In this document: piece after piece, positions 35,016 to 47,069 of the stretch
How positions within the stretch are numbered: position 1 is the first letter of the stretch
Layout: each line of letters starts with the position of its first letter
Assembly (NCBI GenBank): GCA_036346355.1
Contig: CM070571.1
Span: 48,008,293 to 48,072,292 of the forward strand
Reading direction: 5' to 3'
DNA from: Rhipidocladum racemiflorum
Taxonomy: Eukaryota; Streptophyta; Magnoliopsida; Poales; Poaceae
Length of the DNA: 64,000 bases
Notes under the pieces: generated by a model
The model's database searches: none
The model's input: only the letters and a program-made list of their open reading frames with translations
What the model was told of the DNA's origin: nothing
Position numbers and translations under genes: made by a program

Positions 35016-35290
35016 TCAACACATAAATGTTATCTCCACAAGATAAAATTCATAAGTAGGTTTCTAAGATATACACTCATTAAGGATAGAGTCCTACTGT
35101 GCATCCATGTGTGTCAAATTTTAAATTAGTTATTCCACTTACACAAGTTTTAATGTTGCTATCCTATGAGAAAATTTTAAGTACAACCTAAGCCATGTTT
35201 CTAGGTTATCCCACATCAAAATTTTAGTTGACCCTATGGTACTTCACTAAGTTCATACACCACGGACCTGAAGCCCGCTCTGATACCAAC
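35016..35290 (-). other. E3 leader with PBS (35277-35288)
   Basis: AT-rich, no gene. On the minus strand TGGTATCAGAGC (initiator tRNA-Met type PBS) lies two bases after the LTR end at 35291, so the sequence to the left is the untranslated leader of a minus-strand element. Confidence 0.8.
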
Positions 35291-37586
35291 TGTAACACCC
35301 TAGCACCTAGTATGCCCTGGATGTTACCAAACATAGTAGAAATAGCAACTAAATACCACAATTAAAGACAAATTACAACAAGGGTGCAAATGCTTTAACT
35401 GAAATTTCGGCAGCATCTCCTTTGTTTTTCCATGGTTTGAAGCAATAGCAACAATATCACAAGACCTAACATAATGAATGACATCTAAAACAGCAATAAC
35501 GGGAGGTATAGAAACAATTTAAGTCCAGAATAATGAATTTAACCATTTCATGAACTAAAACGAAGTGAACGATAGAACCAAGCACACATTAAGGCGTACT
35601 CCAAGCTTTAGCGCAATAAACTTATTATCACAACTACGAATGGTAAAGTGTAATTGTCTAAGTGAATGAAGCTACGTGAAGATGTGCCGCTAATCCCTTT
35701 TCCCGCATGCCAGTTTCATGGTACCTAAAAACATCATAAAACACAAGCGTGAGTTCATCACTTAGCAAAGTGTATTGCAATGGAATAGAGCATCAACATT
35801 AATCAATAGCATCATTATTACATATCATAGCACACCATCATAAGCATCTCATAGTACAACTTCATAAACATCTCATAATCATCTTCATTCATGCAATGCA
35901 ATGCACATGTCTCTTTTCTTAGCACATATCGGTATTGCCAAGTGCACACCTGTCGGTGTGCACCCTCTTTCCCCTTCCACCCCATAGATGGAGGGTACCT
36001 ACTCTTACTGACTCGCTCCCATACACAACCGTGGATAGGACTACGAGATAGGTCTTTCTCAGTGGCGCGCCGGATTAGTCATAACTTTCTCACCGACTTT
36101 ACCGGATTAGTTTTGACTTTCTCACCGTCCTGGCCAGTCCTCATGCCATGAATGCAAGGAATACACTATTCACCTTTCATCGTTCAGGTGTCAAGTACAA
36201 TATCCTTTTACTCACTATCATCACTTTATCATTCTCATCATCACTACATACTCACCAATATACCATAAGCATGAAAAAACTTTGCAACCATTCATTATTC
36301 AGCAAATGCATAACCATCTAACAATTCATGTTCACTTATCTCATTCCAAGAATCAAACATGGCAAGCAAACATATCAACGGTTAACTCGCATCATAACTA
36401 AAACATAACGCCATTCAAGTCACAAACATTACAATACACTTGCCTTCAACCATGAGCGACGGAGTGGCGAGAGGTTGAGGGCACTCCCGGGGTCACACCA
36501 ATTGCACATAGGTACAATACACTCAAAACTTGCCCACAAAACCGTACGAGAACAATCATCTACAACGACTTCGCTACCCACTCCTAAAACCCGAAAATAG
36601 AGAATCTGTCTTATCGGGACAACGAGCTTCCAATTAGCATAATTTGAGTTCTAAAACTCCAAATCAAGTAAAAGAGTATATTTTCTCGAAGATTAGGAAA
36701 TTTCCCAACTTTTTCTAGGTATTCGCGAAGACTGAATCGGCCTCTAAAATTGTCTAATCTACAGTTGAACACGATCTGTTCCAATCACATCACAGATTTG
36801 ACAGCACTCACTAAAACAGCCATATCTTTTAAACGGCTGGACATAATTTAGCGTTCTTAGTGTCCAAATAAAGGTAATTGAATTACCTACAACTTTCTCA
36901 ACAGTCGGCTGACCTGAAAATGCCTCTAAAATTCCCAAAACTCAAGCCCGAAGTCGGGGTTCAAATCTGCCCGAGGACAGAACGTGGGACAGAATTGCGT
37001 TCTCCCTAAATACATCTAACCACAGCACCTAAACATGAGTTTTGGGCATGGATTCCCCCATCTAACCAGCACCAAAAATGTACGAAAGAATCCATAATTG
37101 TTTACCTCCTTGAAGAACCACACGAATGACAAACGTCTCCTCCTTCCCGGCACGATCTCCCTCCAATTGCCGGAACTGTCGGACGCGTCGGAATCGCTAG
37201 ATCGCCTTGGTTGGATTGCTCCCAAACGAAGAGATCAAGGGAAGGGGAGGGCTGCGTGGGGAGGAGAGGGAGGGGGTGGTGGCGCATGGGGGAAGGGAGA
37301 GGAGGAGGTGGTGGCTAGGGGGGGAGGGGAGGGGCGCATGGAGGGGAGAGGGGGTGGGGCGCATCGCGCATGGGGGCTAGGGTTAGGGCACATGGGGGAT
37401 GAAATTTCTACCCCCCCAACTCCCCCACATGGGCCAAGAGCCTCCACCAAAGGCCCAATTACTTCCCCCAAGGCCCACACTAGCTCCCGCAAGGCCCAAA
37501 CTCCCCCGGAGAGGCCAAAACACCCTGAAAAAGCCCAAAAACTTGGTATAAACTCATACCATAATGCCGAAATCTATAATGTCACA
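35291..37586 (-). repeat. E3 LTR (E1/E5 family), flanked by PBS and PPT
   Basis: Minus-strand LTR from TGTGACATTATAG (37586) to GGGTGTTACA (35291), 2296 bp. It shares the CCCGGGGTCACACC block, the AATCCG blocks and the GGCATGCGGGAAA block with E1 and E5. Putative intron from 37105 to 35725, with a decayed copy of the hairpin at 35750-35764. A PBS lies on one side and GTTAAGTGGGAGAGAA, a polypurine tract, on the other. Confidence 0.9.
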
Positions 37587-38780
37587 TTCTCTCCCACTTA
37601 ACAGGATTTGACCTCGACTCCGAGACACGCCACTTTGCAACCAACCAAATCGAAGGGAGCTAAGTTTCACTTCTCAGAACCCGCTCAGAAGCCTCTACGA
37701 TTTGCACTAGCAAGAACTCAGAAGCAAGGAGCTAAGGCTCGAAGACTGACGGCTCTAATGATAACTCACATTCAAAACTTGCTAGAATCTTACTCAACTT
37801 TGAAACAAAAAGCACTAACACAAGCACTTAGAACGTCCCAAGCAATAGGATAAATTCCCAAATAGACAACGAAGGAAAACGGTCTAACACTCCTCGTTCT
37901 ATGCATTCCTTGGCACTAAAGTGCCCGATCCCTTTAACCGATGCTACTCTCCAGAAGAACACGGCACCAAACTCTAGAACCCTCTTCAGCTCCCACACAC
38001 AAAAGTGTTTCCACATCTCAACCTCTCTACTGTGGTTCGTCGTATTCCAGACGACGCGAACCAAGTGAGTCACAACACTCCAAGACTCCCAACTGCTTGA
38101 ACAATCAGGGTTAAAGCCTTGAAAAATATTGATCTTTTACAAAAAAGACCAATACCCATCACTAACACCGAAAGGAAAAGCCTACTTTATGACCCGGGTC
38201 CTTAAAACGTGCAAAAACAATAACAACCGAACAATCCACTTCGGTTGACACAACTGCTCAAAGTTCAGGGACAAAAAGATCCAATACACTTCGAAAAGTA
38301 AAAGCAATTACTAGCAACCACCAAGTGGTCCACTAATGATTTAATCAATCCTACCGAGGAACACATCAACGACACAATTCTCCAAGAAGGTTTGAATTGG
38401 GTCATACACAACCTTCCTTTACTCCTCACTTTTAAACTATTTACGATCAACTACTAGCAACACCTAATAACTTAGGTCATTAACAACCCACACTAGATTT
38501 CTCTTTCTAAGGTGGTCTCGCCCTCACACTTTGCCACTCAAAGGACCAGGACAAAGAGTACAATCATTTGAGTAAGCTCAACCACAAACCATGGACCCAA
38601 TTGATCCCCATGCATCACTTTGAATCTAATGCACTAACATTCATTTTAAGCCAACACCCAAAGAACATTCATTTTATTTTCCTAAGCCAAGACGCAAATG
38701 AAACACAAATCTCCTACACCACAACCAAAATACCAGAAATTCTTCCTTCTTTCTTTTCATAATAGAAAGAAAATGGACAT
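37587..38780 (-). other. E3-related 3' internal region with polypurine tract
   Basis: The polypurine tract adjoins the LTR at 37587-37602. Near 38509-38530 (reverse complement) the segment GTGAGGGCGAGACC matches E5 28245. Mostly non-coding; pol is deleted between here and the gag remnant. Confidence 0.6.
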
Positions 38781-38786
38781 CTCGAT

Positions 38787-39480
38787 TCATGACATGAATG
38801 CAAACTTTTCAAGAGCACTCCGGATTAGTGGAAAAATGTTCAAAGTGGTCACTTTCTTCTGAGGGTAGTGATTGGCAAAATGTCCTAGCTGGCGACAAGC
38901 AAAGCAAATTCTAGACAATAATCTTCCTCCTTGAGAACTTTTCACCGGGATGGTGCTATGAAAACTCTGACTTTCAGGGCGAAGCACAGGTGAAAGTGTC
39001 TCGAACACAGTATGAGCAGTATGGCAACTGAGTTTTGGAGGGGTACTCCTCATTCGCTGTTGCGGTGATCCTTCTTGATAAACTTTTCAACGCTTGCGGT
39101 GGTCTTCCAATTCCTTGCACTCATCTTCTAGATCAAGGGTCGTGTTAACCAATTCCTCTTGCTTCAATTGACTCTTTAAGCAAATTGCTTCCATAGTCTT
39201 ACCACTCACTTTTTGGTGTTATAATATTTACTGAATTAATCTCTGGAATGATGATGGCTTCAGAAATTGTTTGATTTTTCTGCGGGCATTCCTTGACAAA
39301 ATGACCTAACTCACCACAATTGTAACATGAATGTTTGGGTCATCATGCAGGATTGATGGGGCATTCTCTAGTCCAATGACCTCGTTTATCACACAAGAAA
39401 TAATTCCATGGTGACCAAGTATCATCGATTTCCTAAGGTAGGCGGATAGGGTTGGCACATTTCTTATTCATTTCTTCACG
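38787..39480 (-). pseudogene. gag: Gag remnant with three zinc knuckles
   Basis: Minus strand. Two CCHC-type knuckles lie at about 39260-39420: LCDKRGHWTREC (first Cys lost) and CYNCGELGHFVKECPQK. After a break near 39225 comes KTMEAICLKSQLKQEELVN then LEDECKELEDHRKR, homologous to the tail of the E4 gag core. A third knuckle, CFACRQLGHFANHYPQK, with Tyr for the last Cys, lies near 38875-38925. The order knuckles - gag tail - knuckle suggests two gag copies joined by rearrangement. Pol is missing downstream. Function lost. Confidence 0.7.
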
Positions 39481-39484
39481 CTGC

Positions 39485-42447
39485 TGTCGGGGCCTGAATT
39501 TGCAAATCCGGACCCTCTGTGTATTCAGCACTAGTCCAGGATCACGCTAGTGCACACGGCCTCAACATCGGTAAATATCACAATCATACACATCGATAGT
39601 AATATAGTACTTTAATTAAGATAACCAAACTGGTTGCTCGACCTTATGGTCAAGTTACAAGACTACGCCACACAGGGTGAAAACTTATTAAGGAAATAAA
39701 TTGCAGCGGAATAAAAGCATCAACGTGGCGCCATCCAGTATACCACAGGCAACTGACTGGGCTCGCTCCCTAGGTAGACGGCTCCTCCTGAAGTTCTTCC
39801 TCCAAAGCTGGCGTCGCTTCTCCTTCAACTAATGTTGTATTGTGGCAAGGGTGAGTACTTGGTACTCAGTAAGTCATGCACAGAATGCAGCTAATATTCT
39901 ATATGCATGGCTTATTACAAAGGATAGGCTAACAGGTACATTTGCAGTAAAACAACAATTAACAAGTAGCATAAGTAGATTCGAAAGCAGTAAAATGTAA
40001 AGGATTATATCAATAACTTTTCCAGGTGTTAAGTAAACACTTTTCCTTTCCTAATCCACATTTCCATAAACGTCATTATTTAACCCAACCAAACTTTCCT
40101 AGTCCAAGTTGTTTTCACGAAAGTCTAATCCTTGACTGTAATCCCTGAGCAATGTCCAGTGCCGCGGACATGGCTATTCGAATAGATTTTACACTCTGCA
40201 AAGGTTATGCACTTTACCCACAAGATACAGTCAAACACCACAAAGGCGAGTGATCGTAACAAAGCATTTCAGAGACCGCAAACTATGCAAGTGAACCTTT
40301 CTGGCTTTTGTCATACACCATCCCTTCCCGTAACAGAGGCGAAGTATGGGACCAAGATACCGTTCGATAGGAACCATGCCATAGCACATTGCTCAAAAAT
40401 TCAAGTAAAGTCCATCAACAAAAAGAGCATAATTTTACAAATTTTTAGAAATTTGAATCGCCCAAATCGGAGTTAAAATGCAAAAGTTATAATTGTTTAA
40501 AGTTTAAAGAATCTATTAATTAAATATAAACAGTGAAAATTTCATATTCAAAAATTAATCAAAATTCATATTTAAGTAGATCTCAATTTTATAAAAATTT
40601 AGAAATTGGAATCGCTCAAATCGGAGTTAAAATGCAAAAGTTATAAACGTTTGAAGTTTGAAAATTCAAATAAAAGAATAAACCGAATCAATTCATTTAT
40701 TTTTCTACTGAAAAAACTCATTTATGACGTTAGCGTGGAATTTGAATTTCCACCGAATTATTTTTCTATTGAAAAATCGAATTATGACGTCAGCATGACG
40801 TCAGCGGGTCCATGGACTAGGTCCACGGATCGGGTTCGGTCCACCATGGACCCGCTCCACAGGTTCACGTGTCACTGACACGTGGGACCCACTGCTGACT
40901 TCATCGCTGATGTCAGCACGGCTCGGCCGAAGGATGGCTAACACGCGGGCCCCACCGTGACGTCACGCTGACATCACGGATGACATCACGGTGCCGTTGG
41001 GCCTGCTGCTGACACGCGGGCCCCTCGCTGACGTCACGCGTGACGTCAGTGATGACCGGGTGCGTCCGTGTGGACCGCGCCGGTCCGGCTTCTGTGCACG
41101 TGGCACGATCTAGGCCGTTAATTTGAAAATCAACGGTCCAGATCAGATCTGGATCTCGAACGCTGCGGGCAACGTGGTTAATCTGGGCTGTACGATTTAG
41201 ATCGGACGGTCCAGATTCGATCGGGTTTCGCCTCACCGTGGGGCGGCGTGGCATGACCCGGGTGACGACACGTGGCTCAATCTATGCCGTTCGATCTCGA
41301 TCGAACGGCAGAGATTGCATCTAACGCTACAACGCGGTTAACGCTAACCATACGATCTAGATCTAACGACTGATATTAGATCTAGCACGGTGCAGTCTAC
41401 AGCTACGTGGCTTAATCTAAGCCGTTGGTTCTAAATTCAACAGTTGAGATTAGATCTAGAAACCGAAACGTGAAGTCGAACGGGGGTGACGTTGACTCAC
41501 CGTGGCCATTGGATCCGGATCAGACGGTTGACAGAGCTCGGGGATGGCGATGGCGACGCGGTGGCTTACGGCTGCCGGCACTGAGGTTGGCGACCACCCA
41601 AACGGCATTTGGGGCGTGCTCCGGCGAGGTGAGTGGGACTCCCACGTGCGGCTCGACACGACGGTTCCGGATCTGGGCACGTTCATGGCGGAGGACAACG
41701 GACGAGGCGGGAAACGGCAAAGAACCGTGGCGGGACGCAGTTCCAACTCCGGCGAGCTCCTGCGGGCGAACGGCGGCATCTTGAGCTCGGAGACATGGGG
41801 CTACGGGTGCGCATAGAAGAGGAGAGCACGGAGGCGGCGGCGGCGCATTAAATAGGGGTCTCGGCTTCCGTGAAAATTGCGGAAACCGAGGCCCACACGC
41901 GGGCGGCGGCGGAGTCCGGCGGCGACACGGAGAGGGTGACGTGGATGCATCCTGGCCGTCCATGCATGCACGATCAACGGCCGAGATCGCACGGGGCGAA
42001 CGGGTTCGACCCGAACCCCACGTGGGCGACGTGGCTTGATGCTGGTCGTTGGATCTTGATCCAACGGCCACGCGGTTAGGGCTAGGTCGGGTTCGAGTCG
42101 GACTCGCACTCGAGTCTGACTCGGGCTTGGTCGTTTGAATAGTACTAACCAACTCGGCATTTTCCAGCAATTTAATATTCAAAATAATTTCTAGAAATTC
42201 AAATAATTCAAGAAAAATATCAAAATAATCAGAAAAATTCCAGAAAAATTCTGGAAAATACTTTGAGACATTTTGGACTCAAATAAAATATTTCCAACAA
42301 AATTTTATTTAAAACTTTTAATTCTTTAATTATTTAAAAAGGGAATAAATTCAAATTAAATCCAAATAAATTTCAAAAAATTCCAAAAATTCACCAAAGT
42401 GCAAAATTTCATTTAAATTCATGAAAAGCAAAAATTGGGGTGTTACA
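39485..42447 (-). repeat. E4 3' LTR (family A)
   Basis: Minus-strand start TGTAACACCCC (42447) and end GCCCCGACA (39485), 2963 bp. It lacks a stretch present in the other two copies (between about 40377 and 40391). TATA-like TATTTAATGCGCC at 41844-41856 (minus). Putative intron 41500-39829 with donor CACG|GTGAGT. Clusters of TGACG and AACGG motifs. Confidence 0.95.
40735..41060. promoter_or_regulatory. Cluster of TGACG/TGACGTCA motifs in family A LTR
   Basis: Roughly ten TGACG-type sites in both orientations within 330 bp, several being full TGACGTCA palindromes. The same cluster is at 62840-63160 and, reduced, at 23222-23330. TGACG is the core bound by plant TGA-type bZIP factors. If the putative intron is used, the cluster lies inside the intron rather than in U3. 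Confidence 0.6.
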
Positions 42448-42464
42448 AACCTCCCCCCTTAACA
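42448..42464 (-). other. E4 polypurine tract
   Basis: Minus strand TTAAGGGGGGAGGTT directly before the LTR start TGTAACACC; the same tract is at 24691-24707 in E2. Confidence 0.9.
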
Positions 42465-42488
42465 GAATCTCGTCCCCGAGATTCAGGG

Positions 42489-42923
42489 CTAACTAAGGAA
42501 TCGGTTCGAAAATTCTTTCTTCAAATCCTCCTTGCGCTCCCAAGTCGCTTCGCTCTCTGCATGGTTGCTCCACTGGACTCTGCAGAAACGGGTTGATTTA
42601 TTTCTCGTCTCTCGATCCATGGTGTCCAGAATCTTCACGGGGTGCTCCCTGTAGGTAAGGTCCTCCTGCAGTTCTATTGATTCTAACGGTGTCTGCTCAT
42701 CTGGTACCCAAAGACACTTCTTTAGTTGTGACACATGGAACACATCATGCACTCCTGCCAATGACTGCGACAACTCCAACTGGTAAGCAACTTCACCTCT
42801 GCGGCTTAGGATTTTGAACGGACCGACATAACGTGGCGCGAGTTTCCCTTTGGCATGGAACCTTTTAACTCCCTTGAGGGGTGTAACCCTAAGGTAGACG
42901 AAATCCTCCGGTTCAAAGCTCAA
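42489..42923 (-). pseudogene. pol: E4 integrase C-terminal domain and chromodomain-like tail
   Basis: An open 144-codon stretch ending in a natural stop. It begins just after a TGA that replaces the CGA codon seen in E2 (CRDLSFE). It shows FEPEDFVYLRVTPLKGVKRFHAKG, APRYVGPFKIL, AYQLELSQSLAGVHDVFHVSQLKKCL and the tail VQWSNHAESEATWERKEDLKKEF. This tail, about 30 residues with the aromatic W..E.ATWE pattern, is the chromodomain-like CHDCR module of plant chromoviruses. It belongs to the pol reading frame. Confidence 0.88.
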
Positions 42924-42926
42924 GTC

Positions 42927-43856
42927 TCAGCGACGATTATCCGCGTAACTTTTTTTCCTTGACTGAGCTATCTTTAGTCTTTCCCGGATCATGGCAATCT
43001 GCTCTTCGGCTTCTTGAAGAATGTCCGGCACAAAGACACGGCGTTCACCTGTCTCAGTCCAATTCAATGGCGTTCGACAAGGTCGACTATAGAGTGCCTC
43101 AAAAGGTGACATCTGTAGACTGGCCTGATAACTATTGTTGTAGCTGAACTCAGCATATGACAGACTTTTATCCCAAGAGGTAGCATAAGCCAATGCGCAA
43201 GCTCTTAGCATATCCTCTAGAATCTAATTAACTCTTTCGGTCTGTTCATCCGTCTACGGATGATATGTTGTACTGAAGTTCAAATGGGTTCCCATGGCTT
43301 CATGCAACTTATTCCAAAACCTTGAGGTAAATTGGGTACCTCTGTCTGATACAATCTTCTTCGGCACTCCGTGCAAACAGATGATCCTAGTCATGTACAA
43401 CCCTGCTAGTTTATCTCCTGAGTAAGTGGTCTTTACAGGGATAAAATGAGCGACCTTAGTCAAGCGATCCACTATGACCCATATGGAGTCATATCCTCCC
43501 TGAGTCTTCGGCAAACCGGTAATGAAGTCCATTCTGATTTCCTCCCACTTCCACTCAGGAATCTTCACCGGCTGCAGCAATCATGCCGGCCTCTGATGCA
43601 TTGCTTTAACTCTTTGGCACACATCACACAACGTAACATGTTCGGCAACTTCACGTTTCATACTTGGCCACCAGAATCTTTCCTTCAGGTCTTGATACAT
43701 CTTGACACTTCCTGGATGAATGGAATACTTGGAGTCATGGGCTTCTTCCATAATCAACTGCTTCAGCTCCTTCTTGTTCGGCACACAGATGCGATCCTTA
43801 ATCCACAACGTGCCTTGATCATCCAGTCTGAAGCCTTTTGCCTTGCCTTCCTCCAT
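42927..43856 (-). pseudogene. pol: E4 integrase
   Basis: Zinc-binding domain HPGSVKMYQDLKERFWWPSM..CDVCQRVKAMHQRP, catalytic Asp in RMDFITGLPK, second Asp in IVSDRGTQFTSRFW, then YHP-stop-TDEQTERVN-stop-ILEDMLRACALA with the catalytic Glu. It continues SYNNSYQASLQMSPFEALYSRPCRTPLNW. Nonsense codons: TGA at 43583 and TAG at about 43252 and 43225; all fit C-to-T or G-to-A changes of CGA, GGA or CAG codons. No frameshift is needed, so a nearly continuous frame remains. It would insert cDNA into chromosomal DNA. Confidence 0.88.
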
Positions 43857-43907
43857 CTTGGACTTGATTCGCTGGACCTTGTCATCGTCCTTCTGTCCTT
43901 CTCGGAT

Positions 43908-44432
43908 CTAGTCTTCTAAGGTAGGCTTCACCTCCAATGCGGCCAAGAATCCTTCCGGTATCACTTCAATCTGCATCCTCTGAAACTCCTTGCATAGCTC
44001 ATCCGGACTTGTGGCTATCATCATATTCACGGTATGGCTTTTCCGACTTAAGGCATCAGCCACCACATTGGCCTTTTTGGGATGGTAATGGATTCCGACA
44101 TTGTAGTCATAGATCAATTCTAGCCATCTCATTTGCCTCATGTTCAGATCCGATTGGGTGAAGATGTATTTAAGACTCTTATGGTCCGTAAACACTTCGC
44201 ATCTATTCCCAATCAGGTAGTGTCGCCACAACTTCAAGGCATGCACTACAGCTGCTAGCTCTAGGTCATGCGTCGGGTAATTCTCTTCATGCGGCCTCAG
44301 CTGCCTTGATGCATACGCAACAACCTTCCGGTTTTGCATCAACACGCATCCATGTCCCTGGCGCGATGCATCACAATAGATATCAAAGCTCTGATTAACA
44401 TCTGGTAGGACTAACACCGGCGCTGATGTCAA
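43908..44432 (-). pseudogene. pol: E4 RNase H domain
   Basis: Continues the RT frame after a TGA at 44433. Shows SAPVLVLPDVNQSFDIYCDAS, the catalytic Asp in YCDAS, THDLELAAVVHALKLWRHYL with the acidic residue, TDHKSLKYIFTQ and ADALSRKSH. This Ty3-type RNase H removes RNA from the cDNA hybrid. It ends at a TAG in PTLED, where relatives continue toward the integrase. Confidence 0.88.
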
Positions 44433-45419
44433 TCACTTTTTTAGCTCCTGGAAACCTTTCTCACATTTCGACATCCAGTTAAACTTCTTTTCTTTCTTCA
44501 ACAGTTGCATAAGAGGTCTCGCAATTGTCGAAAAGCCTTCAATAAAAAAGCGGTAGTAACCAGCCATCCCAAGGAAACTCCGAATATGTGTCACTGTCTT
44601 TGGCAGTTCCCAATGTAACACAGCTTCAACTTTGCTTGGATCAATAGCGACTCCTTCTGTGGTCATCATATGTCCAAGAAACTCCACCTTGTCTTTCCAA
44701 AAATCACACTTGCTGAATTTGGCGAAGAGTTGATGTCCTCTCAGCTTCTCCAAAACTAGCCTCAAGTGTTCTGTATGTTCATCCCTCGTCTTGGAGTAGA
44801 CTAACATATCATCTATGAACACAATAACGAACTTGTCCAAATACTGCATGAATACCTTATTCATCATATTCATGAAATAAGCTGGCGCATTCGTCAGACC
44901 AAAGGACATAACTGTAAACTCATAATGTCTGTATCTTGATGAGAATGCGGTCTTCGGATTATCTTCTGATCGGATCTTCAACTGGTGATATCCTGATCTC
45001 AGATCAATCTTGGAAAAAACTCCGGCTCCTCTCAACTGGTCAAACAGATCATCGATCCTGGGTAGCGGGTACTTATTCTTCACAGTGACTTCATTGAGCG
45101 CACGGTAGTCAATGCACATCCTGAAACTCCCGTCCTTCTTCTTGACAAACAGAACTGGCACTCCCCATGGCGATGAACTCGGTCTGATGAATCCTTTTTC
45201 CATCAGCTCCTCAAGCTGCTTCTTCATCTCTACTAACTCCTCGGTTGACATCCGATAAGGTCTCTTTGCTATCGGTGCTGTTCCGGGTACTAGTTCTATT
45301 ACAAACTCTATGTCTCTGTCTGGTGGCATACCAGGTAAATCTTCAGGATAAACATGAGGATATTCGTTAACCACTGAGACATCCTCTATGCTGGTTGCCT
45401 TCGCACTGTTGACCATCAA
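44433..45419 (-). pseudogene. pol: E4 reverse transcriptase (open 328 codons)
   Basis: The longest intact frame of the window apart from the Tat integrase. From the N-terminus: YPHVYPEDLPGMPPDRDIEF, KGFIRPSSSPWGVPVLFVKK, FRMCIDYRALNEVTVKNKYP, FSKIDLRSGYHQLKIR, FTVMSFGLTNAPAYFMNMMN, the catalytic FIDDM box (near residue 206), KCDFWKDKVEFLGH and the connection FLGMAGYYRFFIEGFSTIARPL. It synthesises cDNA in an autonomous element. The stop TGA at 44433 separates it from RNase H. The Met used is internal; in the polyprotein the frame would continue from the protease. Confidence 0.92.
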
Positions 45420-45479
45420 CTATCCATCACGAACGTCAGTCGCCTGGAATTCCACTTTCCTTCCACATGGGCTCTCAAC

Positions 45480-46028
45480 TTATATGACTCTTCGTCCACA
45501 GACCAACACAGCCTTATGCTTGGATAACCAGTCCATCCCCAAGATAACATCTAGGGTCTGGGTTCCCAATATAATAAGGTTTGCTAAGAACTCTACCCCA
45601 TCTATTAGTATTCTCACCCTAGAACATCCTACTTGAGATCGGAGTTCTGACCCAGGGGTTTGAACTAGAAGCATGCATTTAAGATTCACAATATCCAAAT
45701 CATTCTTAGAAATAAAATCTCGGGAAACAAACGAATGCGAAGCTCCAGAGTCAAACAAAACTGTTGCAAGTACCGAGTTGACAAGTATCTTACCCAATAT
45801 GACGTCCGTGGCATTCTGATGTGCATCTGCGATCACGTGATTGACTCTGCCTCTCACCATGGTCTGGGGCGCGACTCCTGGCTGTGCTGCTCCGTGGTTC
45901 GCTCCTAGTGCGGGTGTCGTAGCTGGTGTGGAGCCCAAGTTGAAACGAACTAGGGTCACTCCTGCTGTCTTCTTGGGGCAATTGTTGGAGAAGTGCCCTG
46001 TCTCGTTACATGTATAGCAGCGCCTCAC
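45480..46028 (-). pseudogene. E4 gag zinc knuckle and aspartic protease
   Basis: The first 15 residues carry a perfect CCHC knuckle (CYTCNETGHFSNNC). After a Pro/Thr/Ala-rich linker comes the protease: VLFDSGASHSFVS with the catalytic DSG, and near the end LDVILGMDWLSKHKAVL. The size and order (knuckle, linker, protease) are typical of chromoviruses. It is separated from RT by a stop at 45480 (I-TAA). It would mature Gag and Pol. Confidence 0.88.
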
Positions 46029-46029
46029 T

Positions 46030-46982
46030 GTACCCTGCTGGCTGCCCGTAGCAGCGTTTCTGGCTGGAACTGGGGTCTGGAAATTCTGATTGACGGGTCT
46101 AGGTGCTGGCGATGGTGTTCTTGCTGCATTCTGCAGCTGGAACCTGAAAAACTGATTCGGCGCAACCCTCAGACGTTGCTGTGCTCCCTGACGTGATCCC
46201 TGCTATTGCATCCTACGCTTCCGATTTTCATCCAGCTCCTTGCGCTTGTCCTCAAGGATGAGTGCTTTGTTTACCAGCTCTTGAAAGTCGGGGAAGGTGT
46301 GGGTGATCAGTCCCACCTACAGTCCTCAGTTCAGTCCCTTCATGAACCGAGACTGTCTGGCCTTGTCCGTCGCTACGTCTTCAGGTGCGTAGCGTGCAAG
46401 CTGTGTGAACTTGTTTAGGTACTCAGACACTAGTTGATTACCTTGCTTCAGCGCCCTGAATTCTTCCTTCTTTAAGTCCATTATTCCTTCTGGTACATGA
46501 TACTGGCGAAATGCAACAGTAAATTCTTCCCATGTGATGTCCTGTGGGTTCTCCCGCGTGGCGCAGAAATTCTCCCACCACTCTGCTGTGGTCCCTTCCA
46601 ACTGATGAGAGGTGTAGAGCACCCTCTCATTTCCTACACATTGGGTAATATGCAGCTTCCTCTCAATTGACCTTAGCCAATCATCCGCCTCCAGTGGATT
46701 GGCGTTCCCAGAGAATGTGGGTGGATGAGTCCTCATGAACTCTAACAACCTTGAACCCTGACGCTGTCCTTGATTGACTTGATTAGCGGCGGCCTGAGCA
46801 GTGACCTGTTGCATCGGCTGCATCATAGCATGCATCAGCTGAGTCTGTACAGCAAGGAAAGCTCCAAAGTTCTGCAGGTCAACCAGCGGGGCTAGATGGG
46901 GTGCTGGTGCTCCATCATTAGGGTTCCCAGCTGGGCGAGAACCACTTCCGCTGCCTCCATGGTTTCCGCGGTTGTTCACCAT
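46030..46982 (-). pseudogene. gag: E4 gag
   Basis: The start is chosen at MVNNRGNHGGSGSG (46982) because the conserved gag begins there; upstream codons read like leader. The core has FLAVQTQLMHAMMQPMQQ, PPTFSGNANPLEADDWLRSIERKL and AEWWENFCATRENPQDITWEEF, then YHVPEGIMDLKKEEF, all of the Retrotrans_gag type. TGA at about 46326 interrupts RFMKGLN, and a frame change or second stop precedes VGLITHTFPDFQELVNKALILEDKRKELDE. A TAG at about 46205 follows. The capsid would assemble virus-like particles in the cytoplasm. Confidence 0.88.
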
Positions 46983-47069
46983 CTGTCGATTGCTCCAAGT
47001 TTTTGAGACGAGAGGGAACAAGAATAGACAAGTAGTAGAGAAACTTATGCGGGGGAAAGTGTAACTCAA

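Noticed and set aside
35277..35288. tRNA gene fragment
   Set aside because: Only the 12 bp complementary to the tRNA 3' end are present; it is a primer-binding site.
41456..41779. Open frame in family A LTR exon 1 as a protein gene
   Set aside because: It is open in both E4 copies, but low in conserved residues and rich in Arg/Ser/Pro from GC-rich leader; splicing to the next exon would not keep the acidic frame.
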